Origin: Adlercreutzia sp. ZJ176 | GTDB taxonomy: Bacteria; Actinomycetota; Coriobacteriia; Coriobacteriales; Eggerthellaceae | Direction: 5' to 3' | Assembly (NCBI RefSeq): GCF_011038975.1 | Contig: NZ_JAAKEC010000004.1 | Location: forward strand, 121,387 to 185,386 | Length of the DNA stretch: 64,000 nucleotides | Part shown: one piece after another, positions 26,662-34,593 of the stretch | Layout of the letters: each line of letters begins with the position of its first letter | How positions within the stretch are numbered: the first letter of the stretch is position 1 | The notes under the pieces: generated by a model | The model's database searches: none | The model's input: only the letters and a program-made list of their open reading frames with translations | What the model was told of the DNA's origin: nothing | Program-made: the position numbers and the translations under genes

Positions 26662-26694
26662 GAAGAGGGCCCCGCGCGGGGCCCTCTTCTTGTT
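26662..26694. terminator. strong terminator between acpP and folC
   Basis: A perfect inverted repeat of 14 bp per arm (26662-26689, GAAGAGGGCCCCGC and its complement) followed by TTGTTT. It lies between convergent genes and can serve both strands. Confidence 0.9.
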
Positions 26695-26732
26695 TGGGAC
26701 AGCGATGACGCGGCGGGCGCGGTGCGGCGAAG

Positions 26733-28322
26733 TTACAGCGCGGCTTTGATGGCCCCCACGGCGTAGAGGGTGCCGAAGGCCACGACGACGCCGTCCGCGC
26801 CGGCGAGCGCGCGGGCGCGGGCGAGGGCTGCGGCGGGGCTTTCCGCCGCCTCCACGTGCGGGCGCACGGAGAGCGCATCCGTTTCGCGCTCGCAATGTGC
26901 GCAGGCGCCGGGCATGCCCGTCGCGCTCGGCGAGGGAGCATCGAGCTCACCCGATTCGCACTCGCAGGGCGCGCAGGCAGCCTCGATGGCGGCCGCGAGG
27001 TCGCGGGCTGGAAGCGCGCGGGGGTTGTCGGGCGCGTAGGCGACGAACGCGCAGGCGAAGGGCGCCACGGCCTCGATCATGGTCGGGTAGTCCTTGTCGG
27101 CGAGCACGCCCATGGCGAACGTCACGCGGCCCCGCGCCGCGTCGGCGCCGCCGAGCAAGTCGGCAAGCGAGGCGGCGAGAGCCTCGGCGCCCTGCGGGTT
27201 GTGCCCGCCGTCGACGATCGTGAGCGGATCGCGCGCCACCACCTCGAAGCGGCCCGGCCACGTGGTGCGCGCGATGCCCTCGGCAAGCGCCGCAGGCGTG
27301 ATGTGCCACCCGCGCCGCCGCAACACGTCCGCCACCTCGATGGCGAGCGCCGCGTTCGCAGGCTGGTAGCTGCCGAGCAGCTGCGTCACATAGCTCACGC
27401 CCTTGTACTGGAAATGACGTACGAATGTTTCACGTGAAACATTCGCGAAGGCAGCTTCCGCGCCCTTCGCGCTGTCGGCGGCCTCCGCGTCCTTCGCATT
27501 CTCGGCGGCCTCCCCGCCCCGCGCGCCTTCCAGGGTTTCCGCGTTGCCAGCGACCTCCCTGCCTCGCGCAGCTTCCGAATCGCGCGCGCCTTCCGCGGCT
27601 TCCGCAGCCTTCGCGGGCAACGCGAGCGGAAGCACCTCGAGCTGGTCGAAGTCGGGCGTGAAGAGCTCGCAGCCCCGCTCGCGCACGACGCGCTCCACCA
27701 CCTCAGCCGCCTCGGGCTCCTGCGGCCAGCTCACCACCGGCACGCCGGGCTTGATGATGCCCGCCTTCTCGCCCGCGACCTCGGCGAGCGTGCCCCCCAG
27801 AAGCGCCGTGTGGTCGAGCCCGACGCGGCAGATCACGCTCACCTCGGGCGCGTCGATCACGTTCGTGGAGTCGAGGCGCCCGCCGAGGCCCACCTCGAGC
27901 ACCACCACGTCGCAGCGCGCCGCGCGGAAGTGCTCGAGCGCCACGGCGCACATGAGCTCGAACTCGGTGGGATGCTCGCCCGTGGCCGCCTCCAGGGCGC
28001 TCGCGTGCTCGCGCACGACGAGCGTGGCGCGCGCGAGGTCGTCGCGCGTGATGTTCGCGCCGTCCACGCGGATGCGCTCCTCGAACGCCTCGATGTAGGG
28101 ACTGGTGAACAGCCCGACGCGGTATCCCGCGCACGTGAGCACCGACGCCACGTAAGAGCACACCGAGCCCTTGCCGTTGGTGCCCGCCACGTGCACGAAC
28201 CGCAGATCGTCCTGCGGGCGGCCCATGCGCTCGAGCAGCGCGGTGATGCGCTCGAGGCCGAGACGCGACGCCTGCCAGCGCGGCGTGTTGATGTAGGCTA
28301 CCGGATCGAACTCCTGCGGCAC
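26733..28322 (-). CDS. folC: folylpolyglutamate synthase / dihydrofolate synthase
   Basis: Adds glutamate to folates, an Mur-ligase-type ATP enzyme. Landmarks: P-loop VAGTNGKGSVCSYVA, FTSPYIEAFEERI, EVGLGGRLDSTN, GLDHTALLGGTL, EKAGIIKPGVP and, in the C domain, VDGGHNPQGAEAL. I favour the GTG at 28322 because GGGAGGAGG is eight bases upstream; a GTG at 28343 lacks one. The central region carries a ~60-residue Ala/Glu-rich repetitive insert (AEAAEGARDSEAARG, AENAKDAEAADSAKG) and a shorter one near the C terminus, so the protein is about 100 residues longer than most FolC. A parS site is encoded at the end of the insert. Confidence 0.92.
   Translation of the reverse strand: MPQEFDPVAYINTPRWQASRLGLERITALLERMGRPQDDLRFVHVAGTNGKGSVCSYVASVLTCAGYRVGLFTSPYIEAFEERIRVDGANITRDDLARATLVVREHASALEAATGEHPTEFELMCAVALEHFRAARCDVVVLEVGLGGRLDSTNVIDAPEVSVICRVGLDHTALLGGTLAEVAGEKAGIIKPGVPVVSWPQEPEAAEVVERVVRERGCELFTPDFDQLEVLPLALPAKAAEAAEGARDSEAARGREVAGNAETLEGARGGEAAENAKDAEAADSAKGAEAAFANVSRETFVRHFQYKGVSYVTQLLGSYQPANAALAIEVADVLRRRGWHITPAALAEGIARTTWPGRFEVVARDPLTIVDGGHNPQGAEALAASLADLLGGADAARGRVTFAMGVLADKDYPTMIEAVAPFACAFVAYAPDNPRALPARDLAAAIEAACAPCECESGELDAPSPSATGMPGACAHCERETDALSVRPHVEAAESPAAALARARALAGADGVVVAFGTLYAVGAIKAAL
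27423..27444. promoter_or_regulatory. parS chromosome-partition site inside folC
   Basis: The core TGTTTCACGTGAAACA (27426-27441) is the exact 16-bp consensus bound by chromosomal ParB, and flanking bases extend the palindrome to 22 bp. It encodes NVSRETF at the end of the folC low-complexity insert. ParB/Spo0J loading sites cluster near oriC in most bacteria, so this part of the chromosome is probably in the origin region. Confidence 0.9.
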
Positions 28323-28344
28323 GTTCGCTGCCTCCTCCCGCACG

Positions 28345-30195
28345 CTACATCGCCCGCCGCTCGCGCATGACGGCCGCCGCGGCGCGCGCAGCCAGGTCGG
28401 CCTCGACGCCCACCTGCAGGAGGGCCCGCATGAGCGCGGCCTCCTCCTCTGCCGCGCCGCTCACGGCGTCGGGCGCCGCGGCGTGCTCGGGGCTCTCGGG
28501 CGCAGGGGCGCCCGCGGCCCCTTCGGCGCGCTTCGTGCAACCCGCCGCGCCCACCAGCTCGCCAGAGCCGTCCGCGTCCTTCGCGCCCGCCGCTTCCGCA
28601 CCCGCCAGCTCGCCTGCACCCGCCGCGCCTTCCGCACCCGCCAGCTCATCAGCGCTCGCAACACGTTCCGCGCCCTCAGCGCCCGCTGCGGCAGCCGGCC
28701 CCTCGGGCGCGAGGTACGCCGCGATGCCCGCCGCCGCGCGCTTTCCCGCGCCCATGGCCAGGATCACCGTGGCCGCGCCGCTCACGGCGTCGCCGCCCGC
28801 GAACACGCCCGGCACCGACGTGGCGCCCGTCTCCTCGTCGACCACGATGAGGTTGCGGCTCGTGATGTCGAGCCCCGGCGTGGTCTGCGCGATGAGCGGG
28901 TTGGTCTTGTTGCCGATGGCGATCACGTACATGTCGCACGGGATCACGTGGTTCGAGCCCTCAACCGCCCGCGGGCGGCGCCGCCCGCTCTCGTCGGGCT
29001 CGCCGAGCTCCATGTCGACCACCTCGACGCCGGTGAGCCAGCCCTGCTCGTCGCCGTGGAGCTTCACCGGGTTGGTGAGCGTGCAAAGCTCGATGCCCTC
29101 CTCCTCGGCGTGGCGGATCTCCTCGGCGCGCGCGGGCATCTCGGAGCGCCCGCGGCGGTACACCACCGTGACGTCGGCGCCGAGGCGCTTGGCCGTGCGC
29201 GCGGCGTCCATGGCCACGTTGCCGCCGCCGACCACCACGCACCGCTGCCCCGCGTGCACCGGCGTGGCGTAGGCGGGGAACTCGTACGCCCTCATGAGGT
29301 TCACGCGCGTGAGCAGCTCGTTCGCCACGCACACGCCGTTGAGGCCCTCGCCCTCGATGCCCATGTAGCTGGGAAGGCCCGCGCCCGTGGCCACGAACAC
29401 GGCGTCGAAGCCGCGCTCGTCCAGAAGCTCGCGCACGTCGAAGAGCTTACCCACCACGGTGTTGACCTCGAACTTCACGCCGAGCGCCTCGATGGCCGCC
29501 ACCTCGCGCGCCACCAGGCTCTTCGGCAGGCGGAACTCGGGGATGCCGTAGGTGAGCACGCCGCCCACCTCGTGCAGGGCCTCGAACACCGTGACGGCGG
29601 CGTGGTGCTTGGCCAGCTCGCCCGCGCACGTGAGCGACGCGGGGCCCGAGCCCACCACGGCCACGCGCTTGCCGGACAGGTCGGTTCCCGGCGCGATCAC
29701 CGGCACCGCCTTGCCGCCGAGCGGCGTGGTCTCGCTGAGCTCGCCCGTGTGTGCCGCGCGCCGCGCGGCCAGCGCGAGCGCCGCCTCCTGCGCGTGGTCG
29801 TCGGCCCAGTCGGCGATGAAGCGCTCCAAACGGCCGATGCCCACCGGCTCGCCGCCCTTCCGGCCGCGCATGCACACGCCCTCGCACTGCGACTCCTGCG
29901 GGCACACGCGCCCGCAGATGGCGGGCAGCGCGTTGGCGTCCTTCACCGCCGCGTACGCGCCCGGGAAGTCGCGCTGGGCGATGAGCGCCACGAACTCGCG
30001 GATGGGCACGCCCACCGGGCAGCCCGCCACGCAGGGCCTCGAGCTGCACTGGATGCAGCGGCGCGCCTCGCTCACCGCGCGCTCGGCGTTGTAGCCCAGC
30101 GTCACCTCGGAGAACGTGTGCGCACGCTCGAGCGGGTCGAGCACCGGCATGGGGGTCTTGTACCCCTGGCGGTTGTAGTTGAGCACCTTCGCCAT
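28345..30195 (-). CDS. nfnB: NfnB-type NADPH oxidoreductase large subunit (GltD family)
   Basis: 616-residue flavoprotein of the glutamate synthase small-chain family. N-terminal cysteine region with two 4Fe-4S clusters (ARRCIQCSSRPCVAGCPVGV; ICGRVCPQESQCEGVC), then FAD-binding VAVVGSGPASLTCAGELAKH and NADPH-binding VVVGGGNVAMDAARTAKRLG, then FAGGDAVSGAATVI. With the small subunit gene just upstream (three-base gap) it matches NfnAB, which couples NADH, NADPH and ferredoxin by electron bifurcation in the cytoplasm. The C-terminal ~120 residues are an Ala/Gly/Glu-rich repetitive extension absent from the family, ending in a short helical segment. Confidence 0.9.
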   Translation of the reverse strand: MAKVLNYNRQGYKTPMPVLDPLERAHTFSEVTLGYNAERAVSEARRCIQCSSRPCVAGCPVGVPIREFVALIAQRDFPGAYAAVKDANALPAICGRVCPQESQCEGVCMRGRKGGEPVGIGRLERFIADWADDHAQEAALALAARRAAHTGELSETTPLGGKAVPVIAPGTDLSGKRVAVVGSGPASLTCAGELAKHHAAVTVFEALHEVGGVLTYGIPEFRLPKSLVAREVAAIEALGVKFEVNTVVGKLFDVRELLDERGFDAVFVATGAGLPSYMGIEGEGLNGVCVANELLTRVNLMRAYEFPAYATPVHAGQRCVVVGGGNVAMDAARTAKRLGADVTVVYRRGRSEMPARAEEIRHAEEEGIELCTLTNPVKLHGDEQGWLTGVEVVDMELGEPDESGRRRPRAVEGSNHVIPCDMYVIAIGNKTNPLIAQTTPGLDITSRNLIVVDEETGATSVPGVFAGGDAVSGAATVILAMGAGKRAAAGIAAYLAPEGPAAAAGAEGAERVASADELAGAEGAAGAGELAGAEAAGAKDADGSGELVGAAGCTKRAEGAAGAPAPESPEHAAAPDAVSGAAEEEAALMRALLQVGVEADLAARAAAAVMRERRAM

Positions 30196-30198
30196 GGC

Positions 30199-31290
30199 CT
30201 ACTCCCCCTCTCCGTACACCGCTTGGCCCGCGCCCGTGGCCTCGGCGTGGCTCGCCGCGCGCGCCGCCTCCTCGCGCGCCGCCTTCGCCTCCAAAGCCGC
30301 GCGCACCTTGGCGGCCTTCGGGGGGTCCATCACGGCCAGCTTGGCCTCCATCGCGGGATCGAGCGTGATGCGCGCCGCCCTCCGCGGCCCGCCTGCGGCC
30401 TCTCCCGCCGCGCGCTCCGCAGCCCGCCGCGCCGCCATCGCATCGCAGTCGCGCGCCTCGCTGGCCAGCCGCTTCGACATCCTCTTGTGCGCCGACCCCT
30501 CGTAGGCGCGGTACATCACGCTGCGGCGCATGGCGTCGTCGTAGTCCACCAGGTGCCCGTCGAAGTCGGGCCCGTCCACGCAGGCGTGCAGGTACTCGTC
30601 GCCCACCTTCACGCGGCAGCCGCCGCACATGCCCGTGCCGTCGATCATGATCGGATTCATCGACACGAGCGTGCGGATGCCGAACTCCTTCGTGGTGAGC
30701 GCCACGAACTTCATCATGACGACCGGCCCCACGGCCAGCACCAGGTCGTAGTCGGCGCCCTCCTCGATCCAGCGGCGCAAAGGCTCGGTGACCACGCCCT
30801 TGTTGCCGTTCGAGCCGTCGTCGGTCATGATGATCGAGCAGCTCGAGCACGCCTTGACCTCGTCCTCGAGGATGACGAGGTCCTTCGTGCGAAAGCCCGT
30901 GATCACGTCGACCTCGCAGCCGTGGTCGTGCAGCCACTTGGCCTGCGGGTACGCGATGGCCGTGCCCAGGCCGCCGCCGATGACGCACGCGCGGCGCGCG
31001 CCCTCGAGCTCGGTGGGGTTGCCGAGCGGGCCCACGAAGTCGAGCAGGGTGTCGCCCGCCTGCAGGGTGGCCAGGCGCATGGTGGTCGCGCCCACCGCCT
31101 GGAACACGATGGTCACCGTGCCCGAGATCGGGTCGGCCGCGTTCATGGTCAAAGGGATGCGCTCGCCCTCCTCGTCGATGCGCAACATGATGAACTGCCC
31201 CGGCTTGATCTTCTTGGCGATCTCGGGAGCGGAGATGACCATGCGAGTCACTTCCGCGTTGAGTGCCTCCACGCTCTTGATAAGGTACAT
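30199..31290 (-). CDS. nfnA: NfnA-type ferredoxin:NAD oxidoreductase small subunit
   Basis: 363 residues. FAD-binding segment with IPLTMNAADP (RxxS/T-like), NAD-binding ACVIGGGLGTAIAYPQA, and a 2Fe-2S motif GTGMCGGCRV plus a distant Cys in HACVDGP, as in dihydroorotate dehydrogenase electron-transfer subunits and NfnA. A charged, Ala-rich C-terminal extension of ~80 residues follows. The ATG at 31290 (AAGGG upstream) begins MYLIKSVEALNAEV, typical of the family. First gene of the nfnA-nfnB-folC transcript. Confidence 0.9.
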   Translation of the reverse strand: MYLIKSVEALNAEVTRMVISAPEIAKKIKPGQFIMLRIDEEGERIPLTMNAADPISGTVTIVFQAVGATTMRLATLQAGDTLLDFVGPLGNPTELEGARRACVIGGGLGTAIAYPQAKWLHDHGCEVDVITGFRTKDLVILEDEVKACSSCSIIMTDDGSNGNKGVVTEPLRRWIEEGADYDLVLAVGPVVMMKFVALTTKEFGIRTLVSMNPIMIDGTGMCGGCRVKVGDEYLHACVDGPDFDGHLVDYDDAMRRSVMYRAYEGSAHKRMSKRLASEARDCDAMAARRAAERAAGEAAGGPRRAARITLDPAMEAKLAVMDPPKAAKVRAALEAKAAREEAARAASHAEATGAGQAVYGEGE

Positions 31291-31382
31291 ATGATGCCCT
31301 TCTTCTTCGCATGCAGAAAACGCGTGCGCGCGCTGCGACGTGGCTCCCCTTGCGCTCGCGGTCCCGCGTTTCGGAAGCCTAC

Positions 31383-31418
31383 AGTATAGCAAAGCCTCAA
31401 TCGGCGAACGTGCCGATT
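31383..31418 (-). promoter_or_regulatory. candidate nfnA promoter with a palindromic site
   Basis: On the minus strand TATACT (31388-31383) is a good -10 box about 95 bases before nfnA. Directly upstream, AATCGGC (31399-31405) and GCCGATT (31412-31418) form a perfect 7-bp inverted repeat around GAACGT, overlapping the -35 position, so a regulator binding there would control the promoter. Confidence 0.45.
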
Positions 31419-31507
31419 TTGTTCACCAACGGTTTATTTTATGGCAGCATTTCAGCTGCGGATGACAGCTTGCGGACGGGCGCCTGCGGCGCCCGAGGCG
31501 CGCACGC

Positions 31508-31583
31508 GCCGGCCCGCCGTTGCGCGGGCACCAGACGCCGGCCCGTCATTGCGCGGGCGCCAGACGCCGGCTCGCAGCCTGCG
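31508..31583. repeat. 29-bp tandem repeat, about 2.5 copies
   Basis: Units at 31508-31536 and 31537-31565 begin GCCGGCCCG(C/T)C and end GGGC(A/G)CCAGAC; a third partial unit follows. Intergenic and non-coding. Confidence 0.7.
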
Positions 31584-31635
31584 GCTTACGCGACCCGCCA
31601 AACGCCACCCGCGGCTTGCGGGTCGCCCAACGCGC

Positions 31636-32238
31636 CTACTGCTCCGGGGCGCCTTCCGCCGCGCGCGGCGGGCGGGTTCCCAGAAGCTCGCCCAGGGTGG
31701 CGAAGTCGTTCTCCAGCGCGAGGCGCTTGCTGCCGTCGTAGAGGGCGGCGGCCGGGTGGAAGATCGGGAACACCTTGAAGCGGCCGGCGCGCTGCAGCGT
31801 GCCGTGCAGGCGCGTGATGCCCACCTCGGTCTTGAGGATGAACTTCGTCGAGAAGTTGCCCAGCGTCACGATGAACTCCGGGTCGATGGTGCGCGTCTGC
31901 TCGCGCAGAAACGGCGTGCACAGCTCGATCTCCTCGGGACGCGGGTCGCGGTTTCCCGGCGGGCGGCACTTCAGCACGTTCGCGATGAACACGTCGTCGC
32001 GCGTGAGGCCCGCGATGCCCAGAAGCTCGTTGAGGTACTTGCCCGCAGCGCCCACGAACGGCTCGCCCTGCAGGTCCTCGTTCTTGCCCGGCGCCTCGCC
32101 CACGATGAGCACGCGCGCGTTCGGGTTGCCCACGCCGAACACCGCCTGCGTGCGCCCGTCAGCCAGAGGGCAGCGGCGGCACGCCTCCACGTCCGCGCGG
32201 ATCTGCTCAAGCGGAATATGCGGTTTGGGAATCCCCAT
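31636..32238 (-). CDS. family 4 uracil-DNA glycosylase
   Basis: Removes uracil from DNA in base excision repair. 200 residues. Signature GEAPGKNEDLQGEPFVGAAG near residue 48, catalytic-region motif, and HPAAALYDG near the C terminus. Four cysteines (two in EACRRCPLA, one in LKCRPPGNRDPRPEE, one in ELCTPF) form the 4Fe-4S site typical of families 4/5. It stands alone between alr and the nfnA promoter region, all on the minus strand. Confidence 0.92.
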   Translation of the reverse strand: MGIPKPHIPLEQIRADVEACRRCPLADGRTQAVFGVGNPNARVLIVGEAPGKNEDLQGEPFVGAAGKYLNELLGIAGLTRDDVFIANVLKCRPPGNRDPRPEEIELCTPFLREQTRTIDPEFIVTLGNFSTKFILKTEVGITRLHGTLQRAGRFKVFPIFHPAAALYDGSKRLALENDFATLGELLGTRPPRAAEGAPEQ

Positions 32239-32353
32239 GCCCCTTCCCTTCCTTTGCTCTGCAGGTTTTGAGCGCTCTCGGGTCGCTCGCAGCGACGGCG
32301 AAGGCTATCGAAGCCGTGAGAGGCCGTGCGAGGCCGCAGCGGCGCGCGGCAGG

Positions 32354-32383
32354 GCGCATATATCGCTTTAGCGATATATGCGC
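32354..32383. repeat. 14-bp perfect hairpin overlapping the alr stop codon
   Basis: GCGCATATATCGCT (32354-32367) and AGCGATATATGCGC (32370-32383) pair perfectly around TT. The right arm encodes the last codons of alr and the loop carries part of its TAA stop. An unusually AT-rich core in GC-rich DNA; no U tract follows, so it is likely an mRNA 3' stability hairpin or part of a repeat element whose degenerate remainder fills 32260-32350. Confidence 0.7.
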
Positions 32384-33828
32384 GGCAGACGCGAGCAGCC
32401 GAACCCGATGGCGATCTCGTGCTGGATGGTCCCCAGCTTGTCGGCCATCTCGTCGATGGTCACCACGGCATCACCCGCCTCGCCCACGATGAGCACCTCG
32501 TCGCCGATCTGCGGGTCCACGCGGCGGCGCGTGGCGTAGGTGCGCAGATCGACCTCGAACATGCACTGGTCCATGCAGATGTTGCCCACCTGGCGGAACG
32601 CCTTGCCGTCTACGATGAAGTCGGTGTTGCCGGACAGCCCGCGGCGCAGGCCGTCGGCGTACCCGATGGGCACCGTGCAGATCTTCACCGAGCCGGGGCT
32701 GCGGTAGCGCATGCCGTAGCTCACGCCCTCGCTCATGGGCACGAGCTTGGCGTCGGTGACGCGCGCGTGCACGCTCATGGCGGGGCGCAGGTCGATCTCC
32801 CCGTACGTCTCGGGGCACGGGTAGAAGCCGTAGAGCGAGATGCCCAGGCGCACCATGTCGAAGTGGACCTCGGGGTAGCGGATGCCCGCCGCCGAGTTGG
32901 CCGCGTGCACGATGCCCGGGTCGACGCCGGCGGCGCGCAGGGCGTTCACCGCCTCGAGGAAGCGCTTCGCCTGGATCTGGAAGTCGAGCGTCTCGGCGCA
33001 GTCGGCTGTGGCGAAGTGCGTGAACGTGCCCACCAGGTCGAGCGCGCGGTGGAAGCCCACCTGGTGCATGAAGGCCACCACCTCGTCGTGGCGCACGCCG
33101 ATGCGGTTCATGCCCGTGTTCACCTTGAGGTGGAACGGTGCGCGCAAACCCAGCGAGTCGGCCGCCTCCGCGTACTGGATGGCGAACTCCGCGGTGTAGA
33201 CGCTCGGCATGATCTTGTACGCCAGGAGCAGCGGGATGGAGGAGATCGGGGGCTCGCCCAGGATGAGGATGGGCGCGTTCACCAGCGCCTCGCGCAGCTG
33301 CACGGCCTCGTTGACGGTAGCCACGCCCAGGTACTCCGCGCCCGAGTTGAGCGCCGTCTTGGCGCAGCGCACCGCGCCGTGGCCGTACGCGTCGGCCTTC
33401 ACCACGGCCATGAGGCGGCAGCCGCGCGCGAGGCGGCTCTTCACCGCCATGGCGTTGTGGCGGATGGCGGAGAGGTCGATCTCGACCCACGCCCAGCGGC
33501 GGTCGGCCTCGGGGATGGTGGCCAGCTTGTCGGGGTCGAAGCTGGGGGCGGCGCCTTCGTCCTCGGACGCGGTGAGGAACTGGCCCATGCTCCGAGACGC
33601 CGTCGGGGCGGAGGGCTTCCCCCAGACGCCCTCGGGCTTGCCCTCGCCGTCGCGCATGCCGGGCACCTGCCAGCCGGCGCTCGCCGCGCGGGAAGCCGAT
33701 GCGTCGCGCGAGGCGCTCGCGGCCTTCGCGGCCGCCTCGGCCTCTGCCTTCTTGATGGCGTCGCTCGCCGAGACGAAGCCCGCGTCGTGGCGGGGCCTGC
33801 TGGTAAATCCGTTGGGAATGTCGCTCAT
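32368..33828 (-). CDS. alr: alanine racemase with an N-terminal extension
   Basis: Makes D-alanine for peptidoglycan with PLP. The catalytic domain starts near residue 112 (WAWVEIDLSAIRHNAMAVKSR); the PLP Lys is in MAVVKADAYGHGA, the second catalytic base Tyr in VSYGMRYRS, and substrate-region motifs HAANSAAGIRYPE and NICMDQCMFEVD are present. The 486 residues are ~110 more than typical Alr; the extra N terminus is Ala/Ser/Glu-rich with no recognisable domain. The start is the only ATG with reasonable context and fixes the extension as translated, although an internal start cannot be excluded. Confidence 0.93.
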   Translation of the reverse strand: MSDIPNGFTSRPRHDAGFVSASDAIKKAEAEAAAKAASASRDASASRAASAGWQVPGMRDGEGKPEGVWGKPSAPTASRSMGQFLTASEDEGAAPSFDPDKLATIPEADRRWAWVEIDLSAIRHNAMAVKSRLARGCRLMAVVKADAYGHGAVRCAKTALNSGAEYLGVATVNEAVQLREALVNAPILILGEPPISSIPLLLAYKIMPSVYTAEFAIQYAEAADSLGLRAPFHLKVNTGMNRIGVRHDEVVAFMHQVGFHRALDLVGTFTHFATADCAETLDFQIQAKRFLEAVNALRAAGVDPGIVHAANSAAGIRYPEVHFDMVRLGISLYGFYPCPETYGEIDLRPAMSVHARVTDAKLVPMSEGVSYGMRYRSPGSVKICTVPIGYADGLRRGLSGNTDFIVDGKAFRQVGNICMDQCMFEVDLRTYATRRRVDPQIGDEVLIVGEAGDAVVTIDEMADKLGTIQHEIAIGFGCSRLPRIYR

Positions 33829-33903
33829 GTTCCTCTCGCCTTACACCTGCGCCGCTGCGCGCAAGGCAGCGGCTCGCCGAATCACATCCCAGCAGTATAG
33901 CGC

Positions 33904-33939
33904 AAAAGCCCCGCCCCGAACGCAACGCAGGGCGGGGCT
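33904..33939 (-). terminator. minus-strand intrinsic terminator with no protein gene upstream
   Basis: AGCCCCGCCC (33907-33916) pairs with GGGCGGGGCT (33930-33939); on the minus strand the stem is followed by TTTT. The nearest minus-strand reading frame upstream of it is kilobases away, so it should end a non-coding transcript. Confidence 0.75.
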
Positions 33940-34060
33940 CACAGGACGCAAGGACGACGGGGCATGGCTTGCTGCTTACGGAACAGGGCCATCGGCACCC
34001 CACCCGCGACTCCAATGCAGCGGAGTGGCACGAACCTACGAGGTGTGGGGCGACAGAATC
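33940..34060 (-). ncRNA. candidate small structured RNA
   Basis: The ~120 bases before the minus-strand terminator can fold: GGGG-ATGGC pairs with GCCAT-CCCC (about 33958-34000) around an apical loop containing GTAA and AGCAG, and ACTCC/GGAGT forms a second hairpin near 34010-34028. The 5' end is uncertain. I compared it with the small SRP RNA, which also has an AGCAG loop and a GNRA-type tip, but the required CAGG partner is missing. The identity is left open. Confidence 0.35.
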
Positions 34061-34385
34061 TTCGGAACGCTCGCGGTGTCGAGTTATCTGCTTGAACGCG
34101 TAGCACCTAAGCCAGATGGCGAAGCCGCATGCTGAGCCTCACGAGCAGCCTCACAGAAGCCGGCGAACATCATATGGACCTCGAAAAGAACCGGGAGGGA
34201 TGCTCGATACGATCGCGGCACTCTCGGCAATATCGGTCTTTTCTTCACGCCTATCCGAACGACTTTCGGCTTTCACCGTCCCCTTAGGTATTAGCGGCTA
34301 GCTTATATAAGATTTGGTGACTCACCCTCTGATAGAATGATTGCTGATGATGTACTGCATTACGCATGAGGCGGAAGGGCGTGCG

Positions 34386-34589
34386 ATGAAGTATCCCCGG
34401 CTTATCGAGGGCGAGGCGAAAGATCCCAAGGCGCAGGCGTTCCTGACAGACGACAGCGTCGTGCCTATGGCCATTGGGATCCCGAGTAACTTTCACGACC
34501 CGGCAAAGGAATCCGCTCCGCCTCGCGACATAAGCCTTAACGCTTTCGCACGTACATGCATGATCCAAGAGCTGAGTGAGGGAGGCTAA
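34386..34589 (+). CDS. small ribbon-helix-helix-like protein ahead of hsdR
   Basis: 67 residues. The ATG at 34386 has GGAAGGG six bases upstream; the hsdR start follows four bases after the stop, so the two are cotranscribed. The C terminus (PRDISLNAFARTCMIQELSE) has the spacing of an RHH strand plus helix, as in HicB-C-terminal or Arc-like DNA-binding proteins. It could be an autoregulator of the restriction operon or a remnant of an antitoxin. I do not recognise a precise family. Confidence 0.6.
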   Translation: MKYPRLIEGEAKDPKAQAFLTDDSVVPMAIGIPSNFHDPAKESAPPRDISLNAFARTCMIQELSEGG

Positions 34590-34593
34590 CGGC

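Larger units (their letters stand above)
31291..31635. other. intergenic region upstream of nfnA
   Basis: 345 bases on the minus-strand side between the uracil-DNA glycosylase stop and nfnA. It contains the candidate nfnA promoter and palindrome (31383-31418) and a GC-rich tandem repeat (31508-31583). No gene is supported. Confidence 0.5.
33829..34385. other. intergenic region between alr and the defence island
   Basis: 557 bases, divergent flanks. It holds a minus-strand terminator, a possible small RNA and, at the right, an AT-rich promoter area for the restriction operon (TAGAAT near 34333-34338). No protein gene is supported. This is where the core genome ends and the lower-GC island begins. 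Confidence 0.5.

Noticed and set aside
34020..34045. tRNA-like GGTTCG word on the minus strand
   Set aside because: No T-arm stem, anticodon arm or acceptor stem can be formed around it.
33940..34060. Small SRP RNA (ffs)
   Set aside because: The AGCAG motif and a GTAA tip are present, but the opposite-strand CAGG and the stable double-base closing pairs are missing; the CTG/CAG here pair as an ordinary hairpin. Kept only as an unnamed RNA candidate.
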